Positions 32,430 through 40,520 of a stretch of DNA of 64,000 bases are shown here, one piece after another (position 1 is the first letter of the stretch; each line of letters opens with the position of its first letter). The notes under the pieces are model-generated. The model made no database searches and had not been told where the DNA came from. It was given only the letters and a program-made list of their open reading frames with translations. The translations under genes were made by a program, and so were the position numbers. Origin of the DNA: Peribacillus frigoritolerans (GTDB taxonomy: Bacteria > Bacillota > Bacilli > Bacillales > DSM-1321); NCBI RefSeq assembly GCF_001636405.1, contig NZ_KV440950.1, positions 4,258,778 through 4,322,777 on the forward strand, read 5' to 3'.

Positions 32430-34253
32430 ATGAGTGGGGGACATATTCCATTCAGCCACAAAGGGCGCAGTGCAATACATGCAATACCCTCAAAAGGAAG
32501 CATATGGTTGATGCTTAAACAAATGTTCAATCGGGTCCCATCGAAATGGAAGTTTTGCTCTTTGGTTTTATGTATCATGCTTTTCATTTCATTGCTTGAG
32601 TTCTCCATCCCCCAATTGACACAGTTTACTATTGATAAAATCATTCCCGAAAAAAGATATGACTCTTTGATCTGGATTGGTGCAGGAATTCTTTGTGCTG
32701 CAATCTTATTGGCTATACTGAACTACTTTAACAGCTATATCGTTTCCAAGGTCGGTCAAAAGGCCATCATGGATATACGTAATAGCATGTATGAACATAT
32801 TCAAACACTGGATATGAAATTCTTTGATAAAAACCGGACTGGTGACTTAATGTCGCGGTTGACCAATGATGTCAATTTACTGCAGCAGCTCATCTCTTCG
32901 AGCATGCTTCAAGTGTTGACTGACACGGTGACCTTCATTGCCATAGCGGTATATATGCTTTTCATTAACTGGAAGCTTACCATTGTCCTTCTTATTACAT
33001 TCCCTTTCATGTTCTATATCACAAGGGTATTCGGGAAACGCATCAGGATGTCATTTAGGTCTGTGCAAAGTTCCGCAGGAGATGTCAGCAACCAGTTACA
33101 GGATTCGATTACAGGAATGCGGCTCATTCAATCTTTTACAAATGAAGAATTCGAATCAAGGCGGTTTGCGAAGCGTAATCAGGAAAATATGACTGCAAAC
33201 CTTAAGTCCGTTCGGCTGCGTTCCATGTTCGGGCCGATTATTGATTTATTGAACAATATCGGTCTTGTAGCAGTCATTGTGTTCGGTGCTTGGCAAGTGA
33301 TGGAGGGTGAATTCACAATAGGATTAATCGTGGCCTTTCTAGCCTATTTGAGGTTGCTGCAGAGTCCCGTTCGCAATTTTAGCCGGGTAATCAGCATTGT
33401 CCAGCAATCAGCCGCCGCCTTTGAGCGGATAACTGAAATATTGGAAACCCAACCTGAAATAAGTGACAAGGGAAACGCCATTGAACTCCCTGCCATAAAA
33501 AAGAAAATTGAGTTTAAAAGTGTTGATTTTGCTTATGATGAGACTGTTCCTGTTCTCGGCAATCTAAACCTGACTATGAAAGCTGGTCAAGTAACCGCTT
33601 TGGTCGGCTCCTCCGGCGCAGGAAAATCGACCATCACGAGCCTACTGATCCGATTTTATGATCCGCAAAATGGAACGATTAAAATGGATGGACATAATAT
33701 TAAAGATGTGTCACTGAAATCATTACGGGGACAAATGGGAATTGTTTCTCAGGATATCATTCTATTCAATGGTTCCATCCGTGATAACATCGTGTATGGC
33801 AAACTTAATGCTACAGATGATGAAATCATCGAATCCGCCAAAGCGGCAAATGCGCATGACTTTATCAGTGCCTTTCCTGATGGTTATGATTCTCAGATCG
33901 GAGAGCGCGGAGTCAAGCTTTCAGGCGGACAAAAACAGCGCCTTGCCATTGCCAGGGCACTTTTGAAAAATCCGCAAATCATCATTCTCGATGAAGCAAC
34001 GGCGGCCTTGGATACAGAATCTGAACATTTGATCCAGCAAGCCTTGTCACGTTTAATGAAAAAACGGACTTCAATAGTCATTGCACATCGTTTATCGACC
34101 ATTCATGACGCCGATCAAATCATCGTTCTGGAAAAAGGGCAGGTTCTTGAAAAAGGAACACATGACCAGTTAATGCAAAACAACGGCCGATACAAGCAGC
34201 TCCATGACTTACAGTTCCCTCAGCTAAGCGATATCAAATACCTAGCAACTTAG
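32430..34253 (+). CDS. ABC exporter half-transporter (YfiB/BmrA/MsbA type)
   Basis: About 607 residues: a transmembrane domain of six helices (first: FCSLVLCIMLFISLLEFSI) fused to a C-terminal ATPase with Walker A GSSGAGKSTITS, signature KLSGGQKQRLAIARAL, Walker B IIILDEATAALDTES and H-loop VIAHRLSTI. Half-transporters of this type dimerise and export lipids, drugs or peptides; the substrate is unknown. ATG 32430 is chosen, placed after TAGGAG with 8-base spacing; GTG 32421 lies within the ribosome binding region. A single gene with no partner half-transporter, so a homodimer is likely. Confidence 0.88.
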   Translation: MSGGHIPFSHKGRSAIHAIPSKGSIWLMLKQMFNRVPSKWKFCSLVLCIMLFISLLEFSIPQLTQFTIDKIIPEKRYDSLIWIGAGILCAAILLAILNYFNSYIVSKVGQKAIMDIRNSMYEHIQTLDMKFFDKNRTGDLMSRLTNDVNLLQQLISSSMLQVLTDTVTFIAIAVYMLFINWKLTIVLLITFPFMFYITRVFGKRIRMSFRSVQSSAGDVSNQLQDSITGMRLIQSFTNEEFESRRFAKRNQENMTANLKSVRLRSMFGPIIDLLNNIGLVAVIVFGAWQVMEGEFTIGLIVAFLAYLRLLQSPVRNFSRVISIVQQSAAAFERITEILETQPEISDKGNAIELPAIKKKIEFKSVDFAYDETVPVLGNLNLTMKAGQVTALVGSSGAGKSTITSLLIRFYDPQNGTIKMDGHNIKDVSLKSLRGQMGIVSQDIILFNGSIRDNIVYGKLNATDDEIIESAKAANAHDFISAFPDGYDSQIGERGVKLSGGQKQRLAIARALLKNPQIIILDEATAALDTESEHLIQQALSRLMKKRTSIVIAHRLSTIHDADQIIVLEKGQVLEKGTHDQLMQNNGRYKQLHDLQFPQLSDIKYLAT

Positions 34254-34258
34254 CAGGC

Positions 34259-34291
34259 AAACATGCACAGAAAGCCTTTCTGTGCATGTTT
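34259..34291. terminator. bidirectional terminator
   Basis: Stem of 16 bp (AACATGCACAGAAAG/CTTTCTGTGCATGTT) between the convergent ABC exporter and SGNH hydrolase genes. Confidence 0.88.
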
Positions 34292-34295
34292 GGTT

Positions 34296-34997
34296 TCATT
34301 TGAAGTCATAACTTTCCAAAACCCGATTCGCAATGAGCTGATACCCTTTTTCATTCGGATGTAACTTATCACTGAAATACTTTGTTTTCTTTTCATCTTC
34401 AAAAAGATCATTTGTAGGAATGAATAACATCCTTTCACCTTTATCGGCTAATCCCTTTATTGACTCGTTATAATCGCGAATGTGCTTTTCAAGTTTTTGA
34501 TTGTCTTTAATTGGGTTATATAGTCCTACTACCAGAATATCCGCTTTATCGTTTGCCTCTATCAGTGTTGATGTAATCTTTTTCAGATGGTTGATATATT
34601 CCCGTTTACCCTCATTGATTTTTCGGTCACTTATTTTCTCCAAGTTCCCGCCATTACTATTGATCAAGTCATTCGTTCCAATAAAAACAATGAAAGTATC
34701 GGCTTCATCAAGTTTCGTTTTAATGCGGTAATCATCTAGCTGTTTCATCACCCCATCCGTTTCCTGGCCTTTAATACCGTAATTCCAAAAACTCACTTTT
34801 TGCTCCGATTGCGGATTATTCAATTCATCTTCAAGGCCTTCTATATATCCTTCCCCGTCCTTATCCCCTTTTCCATAGGTTAATGAATCTCCAAAAGCCA
34901 TGACCCTTTGCACATCTTCCGACTCCGAGGCCTGAAATTCATATGCAGCAAAACATATAACCAGTACGATAATTAATATACCTGCCAATTTTTTCAT
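34296..34997 (-). CDS. SGNH/GDSL-family esterase, exported
   Basis: 233 residues with an N-terminal signal peptide (MKKLAGILIIVLVICFAAYE). Block I is FGDSLTYGKG (catalytic Ser), block III GTNDLI, and block V DKLHPNEKGYQ (catalytic Asp and His). SGNH hydrolases act as lipases, acyl-esterases or O-acetyl esterases; this one probably acts outside the membrane. Start: ATG after AGAGGAGAACTAA. Substrate unknown. A 219-base divergent region separates it from the GNAT gene. Confidence 0.85.
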   Translation of the reverse strand: MKKLAGILIIVLVICFAAYEFQASESEDVQRVMAFGDSLTYGKGDKDGEGYIEGLEDELNNPQSEQKVSFWNYGIKGQETDGVMKQLDDYRIKTKLDEADTFIVFIGTNDLINSNGGNLEKISDRKINEGKREYINHLKKITSTLIEANDKADILVVGLYNPIKDNQKLEKHIRDYNESIKGLADKGERMLFIPTNDLFEDEKKTKYFSDKLHPNEKGYQLIANRVLESYDFK

Positions 34998-35216
34998 TTA
35001 GTTCTCCTCTTGTCTTTTTACTAGAAGTATTTAATCTTTTTCATACCCAAAAAATCTGCAGTACTAACATAAAAAAGAATTGTCAGATAAAGAATAAAGA
35101 GTGTATGATAATATAAAACTTTCAATGGATTGGGTTTCATTCAACGTCCCTAAAACCAAAAACGGGATCACCCTTCATTCTGGAGATTGAATAAATGATA
35201 GTTAGGAGTTTATATC

Positions 35217-35723
35217 ATGGAAGAACACATAGAGTTTAGAGAGGCAGAACTATCTGATCTACCCAGAATTGTTGAAATATATAATTCGACAATTGCTTCA
35301 AGGATGGTAACGGCAGATACGGAACCTGTATCCGTCCAATCGAGGGTTAAATGGTTTGAGGAACATCATTCAGAAAGTAGACCGCTATATATCATTACTA
35401 TAGAAGGGAAAACCGCTGGATGGATGAGCTTTCAATCCTTTTATGGCCGACCGGCATATAATTCCACTGCCGAAATCAGCATTTACATTGATGATTATTT
35501 CCGGGGAAAAGGAATTGGACAAATTTCGATTCGAAAGGCAATTGAATTGAGTCCAAAATTAGGTGTTAAGACTTTATTGGGTTTCATTTTCGCCCATAAT
35601 ACACCAAGCCTTAAGCTTTTTTCCAAATTCGGGTTTGAAGAATGGGCACATTTACCTCAAGTTGCCGAGATGGATGGCATTGAGCGGGATTTGATCATTC
35701 TAGGTAAACGTGTCGATATTTAA
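35217..35723 (+). CDS. GNAT-family N-acetyltransferase, phosphinothricin-acetyltransferase-like
   Basis: 168-residue acetyl-CoA-dependent transferase. Family blocks are FREAELSDLPRIVEIYNSTI at the N terminus, AEISIYIDDYFRGKGIG (acetyl-CoA pyrophosphate loop, R-x-x-G-x-G form) and GFIFAHNTPSLKLFSKFGFEEWAHLPQ. The last segment is typical of the PAT/YncA branch that acetylates small amino compounds. Start: ATG after TAGGAGTTTATATC. Monocistronic with its own terminator. Confidence 0.85.
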   Translation: MEEHIEFREAELSDLPRIVEIYNSTIASRMVTADTEPVSVQSRVKWFEEHHSESRPLYIITIEGKTAGWMSFQSFYGRPAYNSTAEISIYIDDYFRGKGIGQISIRKAIELSPKLGVKTLLGFIFAHNTPSLKLFSKFGFEEWAHLPQVAEMDGIERDLIILGKRVDI

Positions 35724-35738
35724 TATATAATTCTTTAG

Positions 35739-35766
35739 AGCTATTGCCTTGAGCAGTAGCTTTTTT
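35739..35766 (+). terminator. terminator of the GNAT gene
   Basis: Stem AGCTATTGC/GCAGTAGCT (one G-T) followed by T6, 15 bases after the stop. Confidence 0.8.
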
Positions 35767-35792
35767 AGATTAATACAGGTCGAATTGCTAAT

Positions 35793-35990
35793 TTAAAAAT
35801 ACCTATATGCTTCTTGAAGGGAAAAATATTCAGAATCTCTTTTACTTGCTAACGCATTCAATAGCGTATCCAATTCTTGGCTGGCTTGTACAGTCAGCAG
35901 ACTTGTTAAGCCGTAAATCGCTCCCAACCTTATCATTTCCTGTCTCTTCTCTTCTACTTTTTCTATAGTTACCTTATAGCAAGTCATCAT
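35793..35990 (-). CDS. Spo0E-family aspartyl-phosphate phosphatase
   Basis: 65 residues from ATG 35990, after GGGAGGTGGCT (an adjacent in-frame ATG follows). The two-helix hairpin and the family signature SQELDTLLN near residue 40 identify the Spo0E/YisI/YnzD family, which dephosphorylates Spo0A~P and thereby delays sporulation. KRQEMIRLGAIYGLTS forms the first helix. Monocistronic; it is unknown which Spo0E paralogue this is. Confidence 0.85.
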   Translation of the reverse strand: MMTCYKVTIEKVEEKRQEMIRLGAIYGLTSLLTVQASQELDTLLNALASKRDSEYFSLQEAYRYF

Positions 35991-36160
35991 AGCCACCTCC
36001 CATTTATTCAATATTTTTACACTTTCATCATAATGAAACCACTAGTTAAAATCAACTATTTTCCAGAAATTAAATGTGTTATTTTATAGGTCAAATGTGA
36101 CAAAACACCTATTTTGTTATTTAATTATGTATAATTTGTGTCGTTTTCTAATAAACGCAA

Positions 36161-36194
36161 AAAAAGCATCCACTAGTGTAGACTGCGAATGCTT
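36161..36194 (-). terminator. terminator after the FbpA-like gene
   Basis: Minus-strand hairpin with arms AAGCATTC/GGATGCTT (one wobble), followed by TTTTTTGCG, 46 bases after the stop. Confidence 0.6.
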
Positions 36195-36239
36195 ACATCA
36201 TATCCCTTATCCAAAAATCCAAATATTGTATTCCTATTA

Positions 36240-36428
36240 CTATGTCATCCATTCAGAAGGTGACTCGTTATTAGGTCTATTTATAACAATCTTATATTCA
36301 TCTTCAAGTACTTTTAATGGGGCATCATAAAGGTGCCTTTCATCAGAGGTTTTGTATACTCCATTGGCCAATAGCTCTTCAATGAGTTTTGCCTTCCTCT
36401 GTTCAATCCTCTTAAATAATTCTGCCAT
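36240..36428 (-). CDS. small FbpA-like basic protein, 62 residues
   Basis: Begins MAELFKRIEQRKAKLIEELL, with NGVYKTSDERHLYDAPLKVLEDEYK following. The pattern (LI..L...GVYK..D..HLY...L..LE.EYK) resembles the Fur-regulated basic protein A family of bacilli, small proteins linked to iron sparing. I see no clear Fur box, so the name is tentative. Start: ATG after AAAGGAGCCATTTAC. It has its own promoter-like sequence at 36501-36528, but it is also the first gene downstream of the SAM riboswitch at 36598-36703. Confidence 0.6.
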   Translation of the reverse strand: MAELFKRIEQRKAKLIEELLANGVYKTSDERHLYDAPLKVLEDEYKIVINRPNNESPSEWMT

Positions 36429-36500
36429 GTAAATGGCTCCTTTCCGTCCTAGTGCCTGCTTCTAGTTAGCTAAACTTTATCACTTGTTTGATTTCACCAA

Positions 36501-36528
36501 ATTATATATACCTTTTCTAGTATGTCAC
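36501..36528 (-). promoter_or_regulatory. sigma-A-like promoter of the FbpA-like gene
   Basis: Minus strand: GTGACA (rc at 36523-36528), 16-base spacer, TATAAT (rc at 36501-36506), about 70 bases before the start codon and downstream of the riboswitch terminator. Confidence 0.55.
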
Positions 36529-36548
36529 TAAACGTTATTTCCCAAAAA

Positions 36549-36578
36549 TAAAAGCCCCTTCTAATTTAAGAAGAGGCT
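36549..36578 (-). terminator. SAM riboswitch expression-platform terminator
   Basis: Minus-strand hairpin AGCCTCTTCT...AGAAGGGGCT followed by TTTTATTTTT, 20 bases after aptamer helix P1. Confidence 0.85.
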
Positions 36579-36597
36579 GACAGTGTCCGTACGGCTC

Positions 36598-36703
36598 TTC
36601 TTATCTTCCAAGCATATGCTTGTTGGATTTAGCACAGTTCCCTAAACGGGTCCGCTGCCGAGGTTTCTTAGGGCCAAGTCCCTCCACCTCTCTGGATAAG
36701 AAT
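36598..36703 (-). ncRNA. SAM-I (S-box) riboswitch
   Basis: The reverse strand reads CTTATCCAGAGAGGTGGAGG, GACTTGGCCC, GAAACCTCGGCAGC, ACTGTGCTAAATCC, then GCTTGGAAGATAAG. These are the conserved P1, kink-turn, P3, P4 and J4/1 elements of the S-box in order; P1 closes CTTATC with GATAAG. The promoter TTGACT-N17-TAGAAT (rc 36728-36756) lies upstream and an intrinsic terminator follows. No methionine or cysteine gene lies downstream on this strand: the next frames are the FbpA-like gene and spo0E. Confidence 0.93.
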
Positions 36704-36727
36704 TCAATATATAATGATGTAGAAATG

Positions 36728-36756
36728 ATTCTATCCTAATAATCTTCAAAAGTCAA
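36728..36756 (-). promoter_or_regulatory. promoter of the SAM riboswitch transcript
   Basis: TTGACT (rc at 36751-36756), spacer of 17, TAGAAT (rc at 36728-36733). Transcription would start about 20 bases before the aptamer. Confidence 0.75.
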
Positions 36757-36812
36757 TTACCTGGTTCTCCCTTTTTTCCTGGACATAAAGTGATTCCTCT
36801 TTCAAATACGGG

Positions 36813-36840
36813 TTGCATTTTCTTGTCTTTCTGATATGAT
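36813..36840 (+). promoter_or_regulatory. promoter of the thiamine operon
   Basis: TTGCAT (36813-36818), 16-base spacer, TATGAT (36835-36840), about 20 bases before the TPP aptamer. Confidence 0.65.
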
Positions 36841-36861
36841 GTCAGTAATTACATACAATTC

Positions 36862-36953
36862 ACACCACTAGGGGAGTCTTTTTTAAGACTGAGATGGAAT
36901 TAGTTCCGGACCCTTTGAACCTGAACCGGCTCATACCGGCGGAGGGAAGTGGA
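36862..36953 (+). ncRNA. TPP (THI-box) riboswitch
   Basis: Conserved blocks in order: ACTAGGGGAGTC, AAGACTGAGATGG, GGACCCTTTGAACCTGAACC, then CGGCGGAGGGAAGTGG. This is the thiamine pyrophosphate aptamer, placed before the thiamine salvage genes. A terminator hairpin (36988-37018) forms the expression platform. Confidence 0.95.
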
Positions 36954-36987
36954 TGATATCGTCCATTTTACAGACTATATCCATCTA

Positions 36988-37018
36988 CCCCGTTCCTTAT
37001 TCAGGAACGGGGTTTTTT
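36988..37018 (+). terminator. TPP riboswitch terminator
   Basis: Stem CCCCGTTCCT/AGGAACGGGG followed by T6, between the aptamer and tenA. Confidence 0.9.
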
Positions 37019-37055
37019 ATTTAACAAAGGGAGCCATTCTATAGGAGGATGAACA

Positions 37056-37745
37056 ATGGAGAATACAAAATTAGAAACATTCAGTGATAGACTGCATGCA
37101 CGGGCAAAAGAGATTTGGAAAAGGAACCATTCACATCCCTTTGTCCAGGCAATTGGAAACGGCACACTTCCTGAAAAGAAATTTGCCTATTACCTGAAGC
37201 AGGACTATGTCTATCTCATGGATTATTCCAAGCTCTTTGCTTTAGGTGTCATCAAAGCCCATAACATCGAAACCATGGCAAAATTTGCGACCATTTTAAA
37301 TGAAACCCTTCAAGTGGAAATGGATATTCATCGGCATTATGCTTCCGAATTCGGGATCAGCTCCAAGGAATTGGAAAATACAGAACCTACTCCAACCACT
37401 CTAGCCTATACAGGTTACATGCTAAATGCAGCTCAGCATGGGACATTGGCAGACTTGATCGCCTGTCTCCTGCCCTGCGCTTGGGATTATTATGAAATCG
37501 GTTTGCTATTAAAAGAACAAAATGGAGCAGCACTGGAAAACAATCGCTACGCAGATTGGATAAGGTCCTATTCATCTCCTGAATTCGGGGAAGCACACAA
37601 GTGGCTGATCGCTTTATTGGAAGAATTGACGGAAGGCATGCCTGAAAAGGAACTTCTTAGATTAGAAAAGCACTTTTTGGTTACTTCCCGATATGAATAT
37701 TTATTCTGGGACATGGTTCAAAATGAGCAGGATTGGCCTCTGTAG
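37056..37745 (+). CDS. tenA: aminopyrimidine aminohydrolase / thiaminase II (TenA)
   Basis: 229-residue all-helical TenA enzyme, which salvages base-degraded thiamine by converting aminomethyl-HMP to HMP. The catalytic cysteine is in LIACLLPCAWDYYEIG (near residue 136), with FAYYLKQDYVYLMDYSK and a C-terminal E-x-x-F-W-D region as active-site supports. Start: ATG after AGGAGGATGAACA. First gene of the operon tenA-thiW-thiD-thiM-thiE under the TPP riboswitch. Confidence 0.93.
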   Translation: MENTKLETFSDRLHARAKEIWKRNHSHPFVQAIGNGTLPEKKFAYYLKQDYVYLMDYSKLFALGVIKAHNIETMAKFATILNETLQVEMDIHRHYASEFGISSKELENTEPTPTTLAYTGYMLNAAQHGTLADLIACLLPCAWDYYEIGLLLKEQNGAALENNRYADWIRSYSSPEFGEAHKWLIALLEELTEGMPEKELLRLEKHFLVTSRYEYLFWDMVQNEQDWPL

Positions 37746-37754
37746 GTGGTTGAC

Positions 37755-38282
37755 ATGAGGATGAACCCTATCAAGAAACTGACATTGACTGCCATGATCA
37801 CGGCTTTAACGACGCTGACCAGTTCATTTATTTTCATCCCTGCAGGATTTGCAAAAATCTTTCCTATTCAACATCTGGCAAATGTCCTGACGGCGGTTTT
37901 ATTGGGGCCTGCATATGCGGTGACACAAGCTTTTTTAGTTTCCATCATTAGAAACATGACTGGTACCGGTTCAATTTTCGCCTTTCCCGGCAGCATGATT
38001 GGTGCACTTTTGGCCGCCATCCTTTACCGAAAAACACAAAGCTTAAAATTCGCCTGTTTAGGGGAAGTGATCGGGACCGGCTTTCTCGGTTCCCTGGTCT
38101 GTTATCCGCTTGCCACCCTCCTATTGGGAGAAAAAGCTGCTCTTTTTGGTTTTTTACCGGCTTTTATGTTCAGTTCATTCGCAGGGGCGATTTTAGCTTT
38201 CATATTACTTAAAATACTGCTAAAAAATAATTATATGAAGGGGTTTTTTTATGAAAACAGCATTAACGATCGCAGGCTCTGA
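37755..38282 (+). CDS. thiW: thiazole-type ECF transporter S component ThiW
   Basis: 175-residue membrane protein with about five hydrophobic segments. ThiW is the substrate-binding component of an energy-coupling-factor transporter, predicted to bring in the thiazole precursor of thiamine. The N-terminal segment [20 protein letters not shown] and [31 protein letters not shown] are typical of the family. The shared ECF energising module is not in the window. ATG 37755 (MRMNPIKK) follows AGGTGGTTGAC; it overlaps thiD by 32 bases. Confidence 0.88.
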   Translation: MRMNPIKKLTLTAMITALTTLTSSFIFIPAGFAKIFPIQHLANVLTAVLLGPAYAVTQAFLVSIIRNMTGTGSIFAFPGSMIGALLAAILYRKTQSLKFACLGEVIGTGFLGSLVCYPLATLLLGEKAALFGFLPAFMFSSFAGAILAFILLKILLKNNYMKGFFYENSINDRRL

Positions 38283-39057
38283 TTCAGGGGGCGGTGCTGG
38301 AATACAAGCGGATTTAAAAACATTTTCTGCACATGGTGTGTTTGGAATGTCTGCCATCACAGCCGTAACTGCCCAAAACACAATGGAAGTCCGTTCTGTA
38401 CAGCCCATTGAAACAGCTATCATATCGGATCAAATTGCAGCTATCTTTGAAGATATTCCTGTCGATGCAGTAAAAATAGGCATGCTTGGATCAAAAGAAA
38501 TCGTGGAAACGGTCGCTGCGTCCCTTAAAACCTTCATGCCTGCCATCGTTATCCTTGACCCTGTCATGATTTCCAAAAGCGGCCATCATTTGCTCGACGA
38601 AAAGGCCATCTCTGCCTTAAAAATGGAATTGCTTCCGCTTGCAAATCTTGTAACACCCAATGTACCAGAAGCGGAAGTACTTACTGGCTTCCCGATTCGG
38701 ACGAAACAAGATTTCTACAGGGCATGCATTTCGATACAAGAAATGGGTTCCAAAGCCGTTTTACTTAAAGGCGGCCATGCGGCAGGAAATCCAAATGATC
38801 TTTTTTATGATGGGACTGACTTCCACTGGATCAAGGGAGAACGCATTCATACAAAAAACACTCATGGTACGGGCTGTACCCTATCATCCGCCATTACATC
38901 TAACCTGGCAAATGGACTGCCATTGCAAGTGTCGATCGAACATGCCAAGACCTATATTTCCGAAGCGATACGCAATAGCTTTTCAATCGGTAAAGGTCAT
39001 GGACCTGTCCATCATTTTCATTCATATACAAAAAAAGAACGGAGTGACTTGTTATGA
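38251..39057 (+). CDS. thiD: hydroxymethylpyrimidine/phosphomethylpyrimidine kinase
   Basis: 268-residue ribokinase-family enzyme, which phosphorylates HMP and then HMP-P to HMP-PP. The N terminus [20 protein letters not shown] and the C-terminal anion-hole block [12 protein letters not shown] (catalytic Cys in TGC) are intact. Start: ATG after AAGGGG; its 5' end overlaps thiW and its 3' end overlaps thiM by 4 bases (ATGA), so translation is probably coupled. Confidence 0.95.
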   Translation: MKTALTIAGSDSGGGAGIQADLKTFSAHGVFGMSAITAVTAQNTMEVRSVQPIETAIISDQIAAIFEDIPVDAVKIGMLGSKEIVETVAASLKTFMPAIVILDPVMISKSGHHLLDEKAISALKMELLPLANLVTPNVPEAEVLTGFPIRTKQDFYRACISIQEMGSKAVLLKGGHAAGNPNDLFYDGTDFHWIKGERIHTKNTHGTGCTLSSAITSNLANGLPLQVSIEHAKTYISEAIRNSFSIGKGHGPVHHFHSYTKKERSDLL

Positions 39058-39869
39058 ATATTTCTTCAGCCGATTTATTTATGAAGGTAAGAGAAAGGAA
39101 ACCACTCGTTCACCAAATCACCAACTTTGTTACGGTCAATGACTGTGCAAATGCCACCCTTGCCATCGGAGGTTCACCAGTAATGACATCGAGCCCAAGT
39201 GAAGTGGCGGATATGGTCAAATTAGCAGATGCATTGGTCCTGAATTTCGGAACGATCGATGATAAAGCCTTGGAAGCAATGGAGATTGCCGGTAAAACGG
39301 CAAATGACCTGGACATCCCAGTCATTTTGGACCCGGTGGGAGTTGGTGCCACCTCCTATCGTACAGAGCAAGTCAAAGAACTCCTAAGTAAGGTTACTCT
39401 CCAAATCATTCGCGGAAATGCGAGTGAAATCCTGTCATTGATGGGTGGGGATACCGTTACACGCGGTGTGGATTCGGGGGAACTTGCGATTAGCAATGCA
39501 GAGCTGGCTGCACGAGCGGCAAATGAATTGAATTGCATCATCGTGGTCAGCGGAGCTAAGGATGCGGTCAGCGATGGAAAACATACGTCCATCATCGATA
39601 ACGGGGACCTCCTTTTAACTAATGTTACAGGTACCGGTTGCATGTCCACTGCTCTTATCGGAACTTTTTCCGGAGTCACCGATGATTTCTATTCTGCCGC
39701 AATTGCCGGTATCTCAACAATGAGCATTTCAGGGGAACTAGCAGCCGCAACCCTTCAAAAGGATGAAGGAACAGGTACTTTCCGTGTACGATTAATCGAT
39801 GCCATATCAAGAATGGATAAGGAAATCTGGATGCATGAGGTGAAAATAAGTGAAGAAGTCCCAAATTGA
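39054..39869 (+). CDS. thiM: hydroxyethylthiazole kinase
   Basis: 271-residue ThiM, which phosphorylates the thiazole moiety (HET) imported through ThiW. Characteristic blocks: HQITNFVTVNDCANATLAIG near residue 20, ILDPVGVGAT near 93, RGNASEILSLMG, and TGTGCMSTALIGTF with the catalytic Cys. The 3' end overlaps thiE by 20 bases. Together with ThiD it supplies the two substrates for ThiE. Confidence 0.96.
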   Translation: MNISSADLFMKVRERKPLVHQITNFVTVNDCANATLAIGGSPVMTSSPSEVADMVKLADALVLNFGTIDDKALEAMEIAGKTANDLDIPVILDPVGVGATSYRTEQVKELLSKVTLQIIRGNASEILSLMGGDTVTRGVDSGELAISNAELAARAANELNCIIVVSGAKDAVSDGKHTSIIDNGDLLLTNVTGTGCMSTALIGTFSGVTDDFYSAAIAGISTMSISGELAAATLQKDEGTGTFRVRLIDAISRMDKEIWMHEVKISEEVPN

Positions 39870-40482
39870 TTTAAGCCTGTATTTAGTTACGGAAGAGTCC
39901 ATAGCAATAGAAGAATTGACCAAAATCATTGCACAATCGGTTTCAGGAGGAGTCTCGATCGTACAACTTAGAGAGAAAAACAATTCCTCCCTCTCTTTTT
40001 ATGAAAAAGCATCTGCATTAAAACAGTTATTGAATGAGCTTTCCATTCCCCTTATCATCAATGACCGGGTGGATATAGCACTAGCGGTTGGAGCGGACGG
40101 AATTCATATTGGGCAGGATGACCTTCCACTGCCTGTCGTCAAAAAAATGGTTCCTGAAGATATGATTGTCGGTGTATCTGTCTCCACTCATGAAGAAGCT
40201 CTCGAAGCCGAACGAAATGGAGCGGATTATATCGGAGTCGGTTCCGTTTTCCCCACCAAGACCAAACAAGATGCTACCCTAATGGCACTTGAGGATCTGG
40301 GGGAAATTTGCCGCGGCGTATCCATTCCCGCAGTAGCCATCGGGGGTATCACTGCCGATAACATTTCCGCTCTTTCCGATAGCGGACTATCAGGTACCGC
40401 AGTCGTATCGGCCATCATGAATGCAGATAATCCGAAGACTGCCTCCGAATCCCTTTTACAAATAATAAAAGACTTTAAATAA
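39850..40482 (+). CDS. thiE: thiamine phosphate synthase
   Basis: 210-residue TIM-barrel enzyme that joins HMP-PP and thiazole phosphate to thiamine phosphate. Visible motifs: IVQLREKNNSS (PP-binding), INDRVDIALAVGADGIHIGQ, YIGVGSVFPTKTK and AIGGITADN. Final gene of the salvage operon; the set lacks thiC, thiG and thiS, so the operon salvages precursors and does not make them de novo. Confidence 0.96.
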   Translation: MKKSQIDLSLYLVTEESIAIEELTKIIAQSVSGGVSIVQLREKNNSSLSFYEKASALKQLLNELSIPLIINDRVDIALAVGADGIHIGQDDLPLPVVKKMVPEDMIVGVSVSTHEEALEAERNGADYIGVGSVFPTKTKQDATLMALEDLGEICRGVSIPAVAIGGITADNISALSDSGLSGTAVVSAIMNADNPKTASESLLQIIKDFK

Positions 40483-40520
40483 CAAAAGGATGGGGACTGA
40501 TGCAGTCCCCATCCTTTGTT
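40482..40520. terminator. bidirectional terminator
   Basis: Stem ACAAAGGATGGGGACT/AGTCCCCATCCTTTGT type, between the convergent thiE and MFS genes; it overlaps the thiE stop. Confidence 0.9.

Noticed and set aside
36240-36540. Fur box at the FbpA-like gene
   Set aside because: No GATAATGATTATC-like sequence is visible near its promoter.
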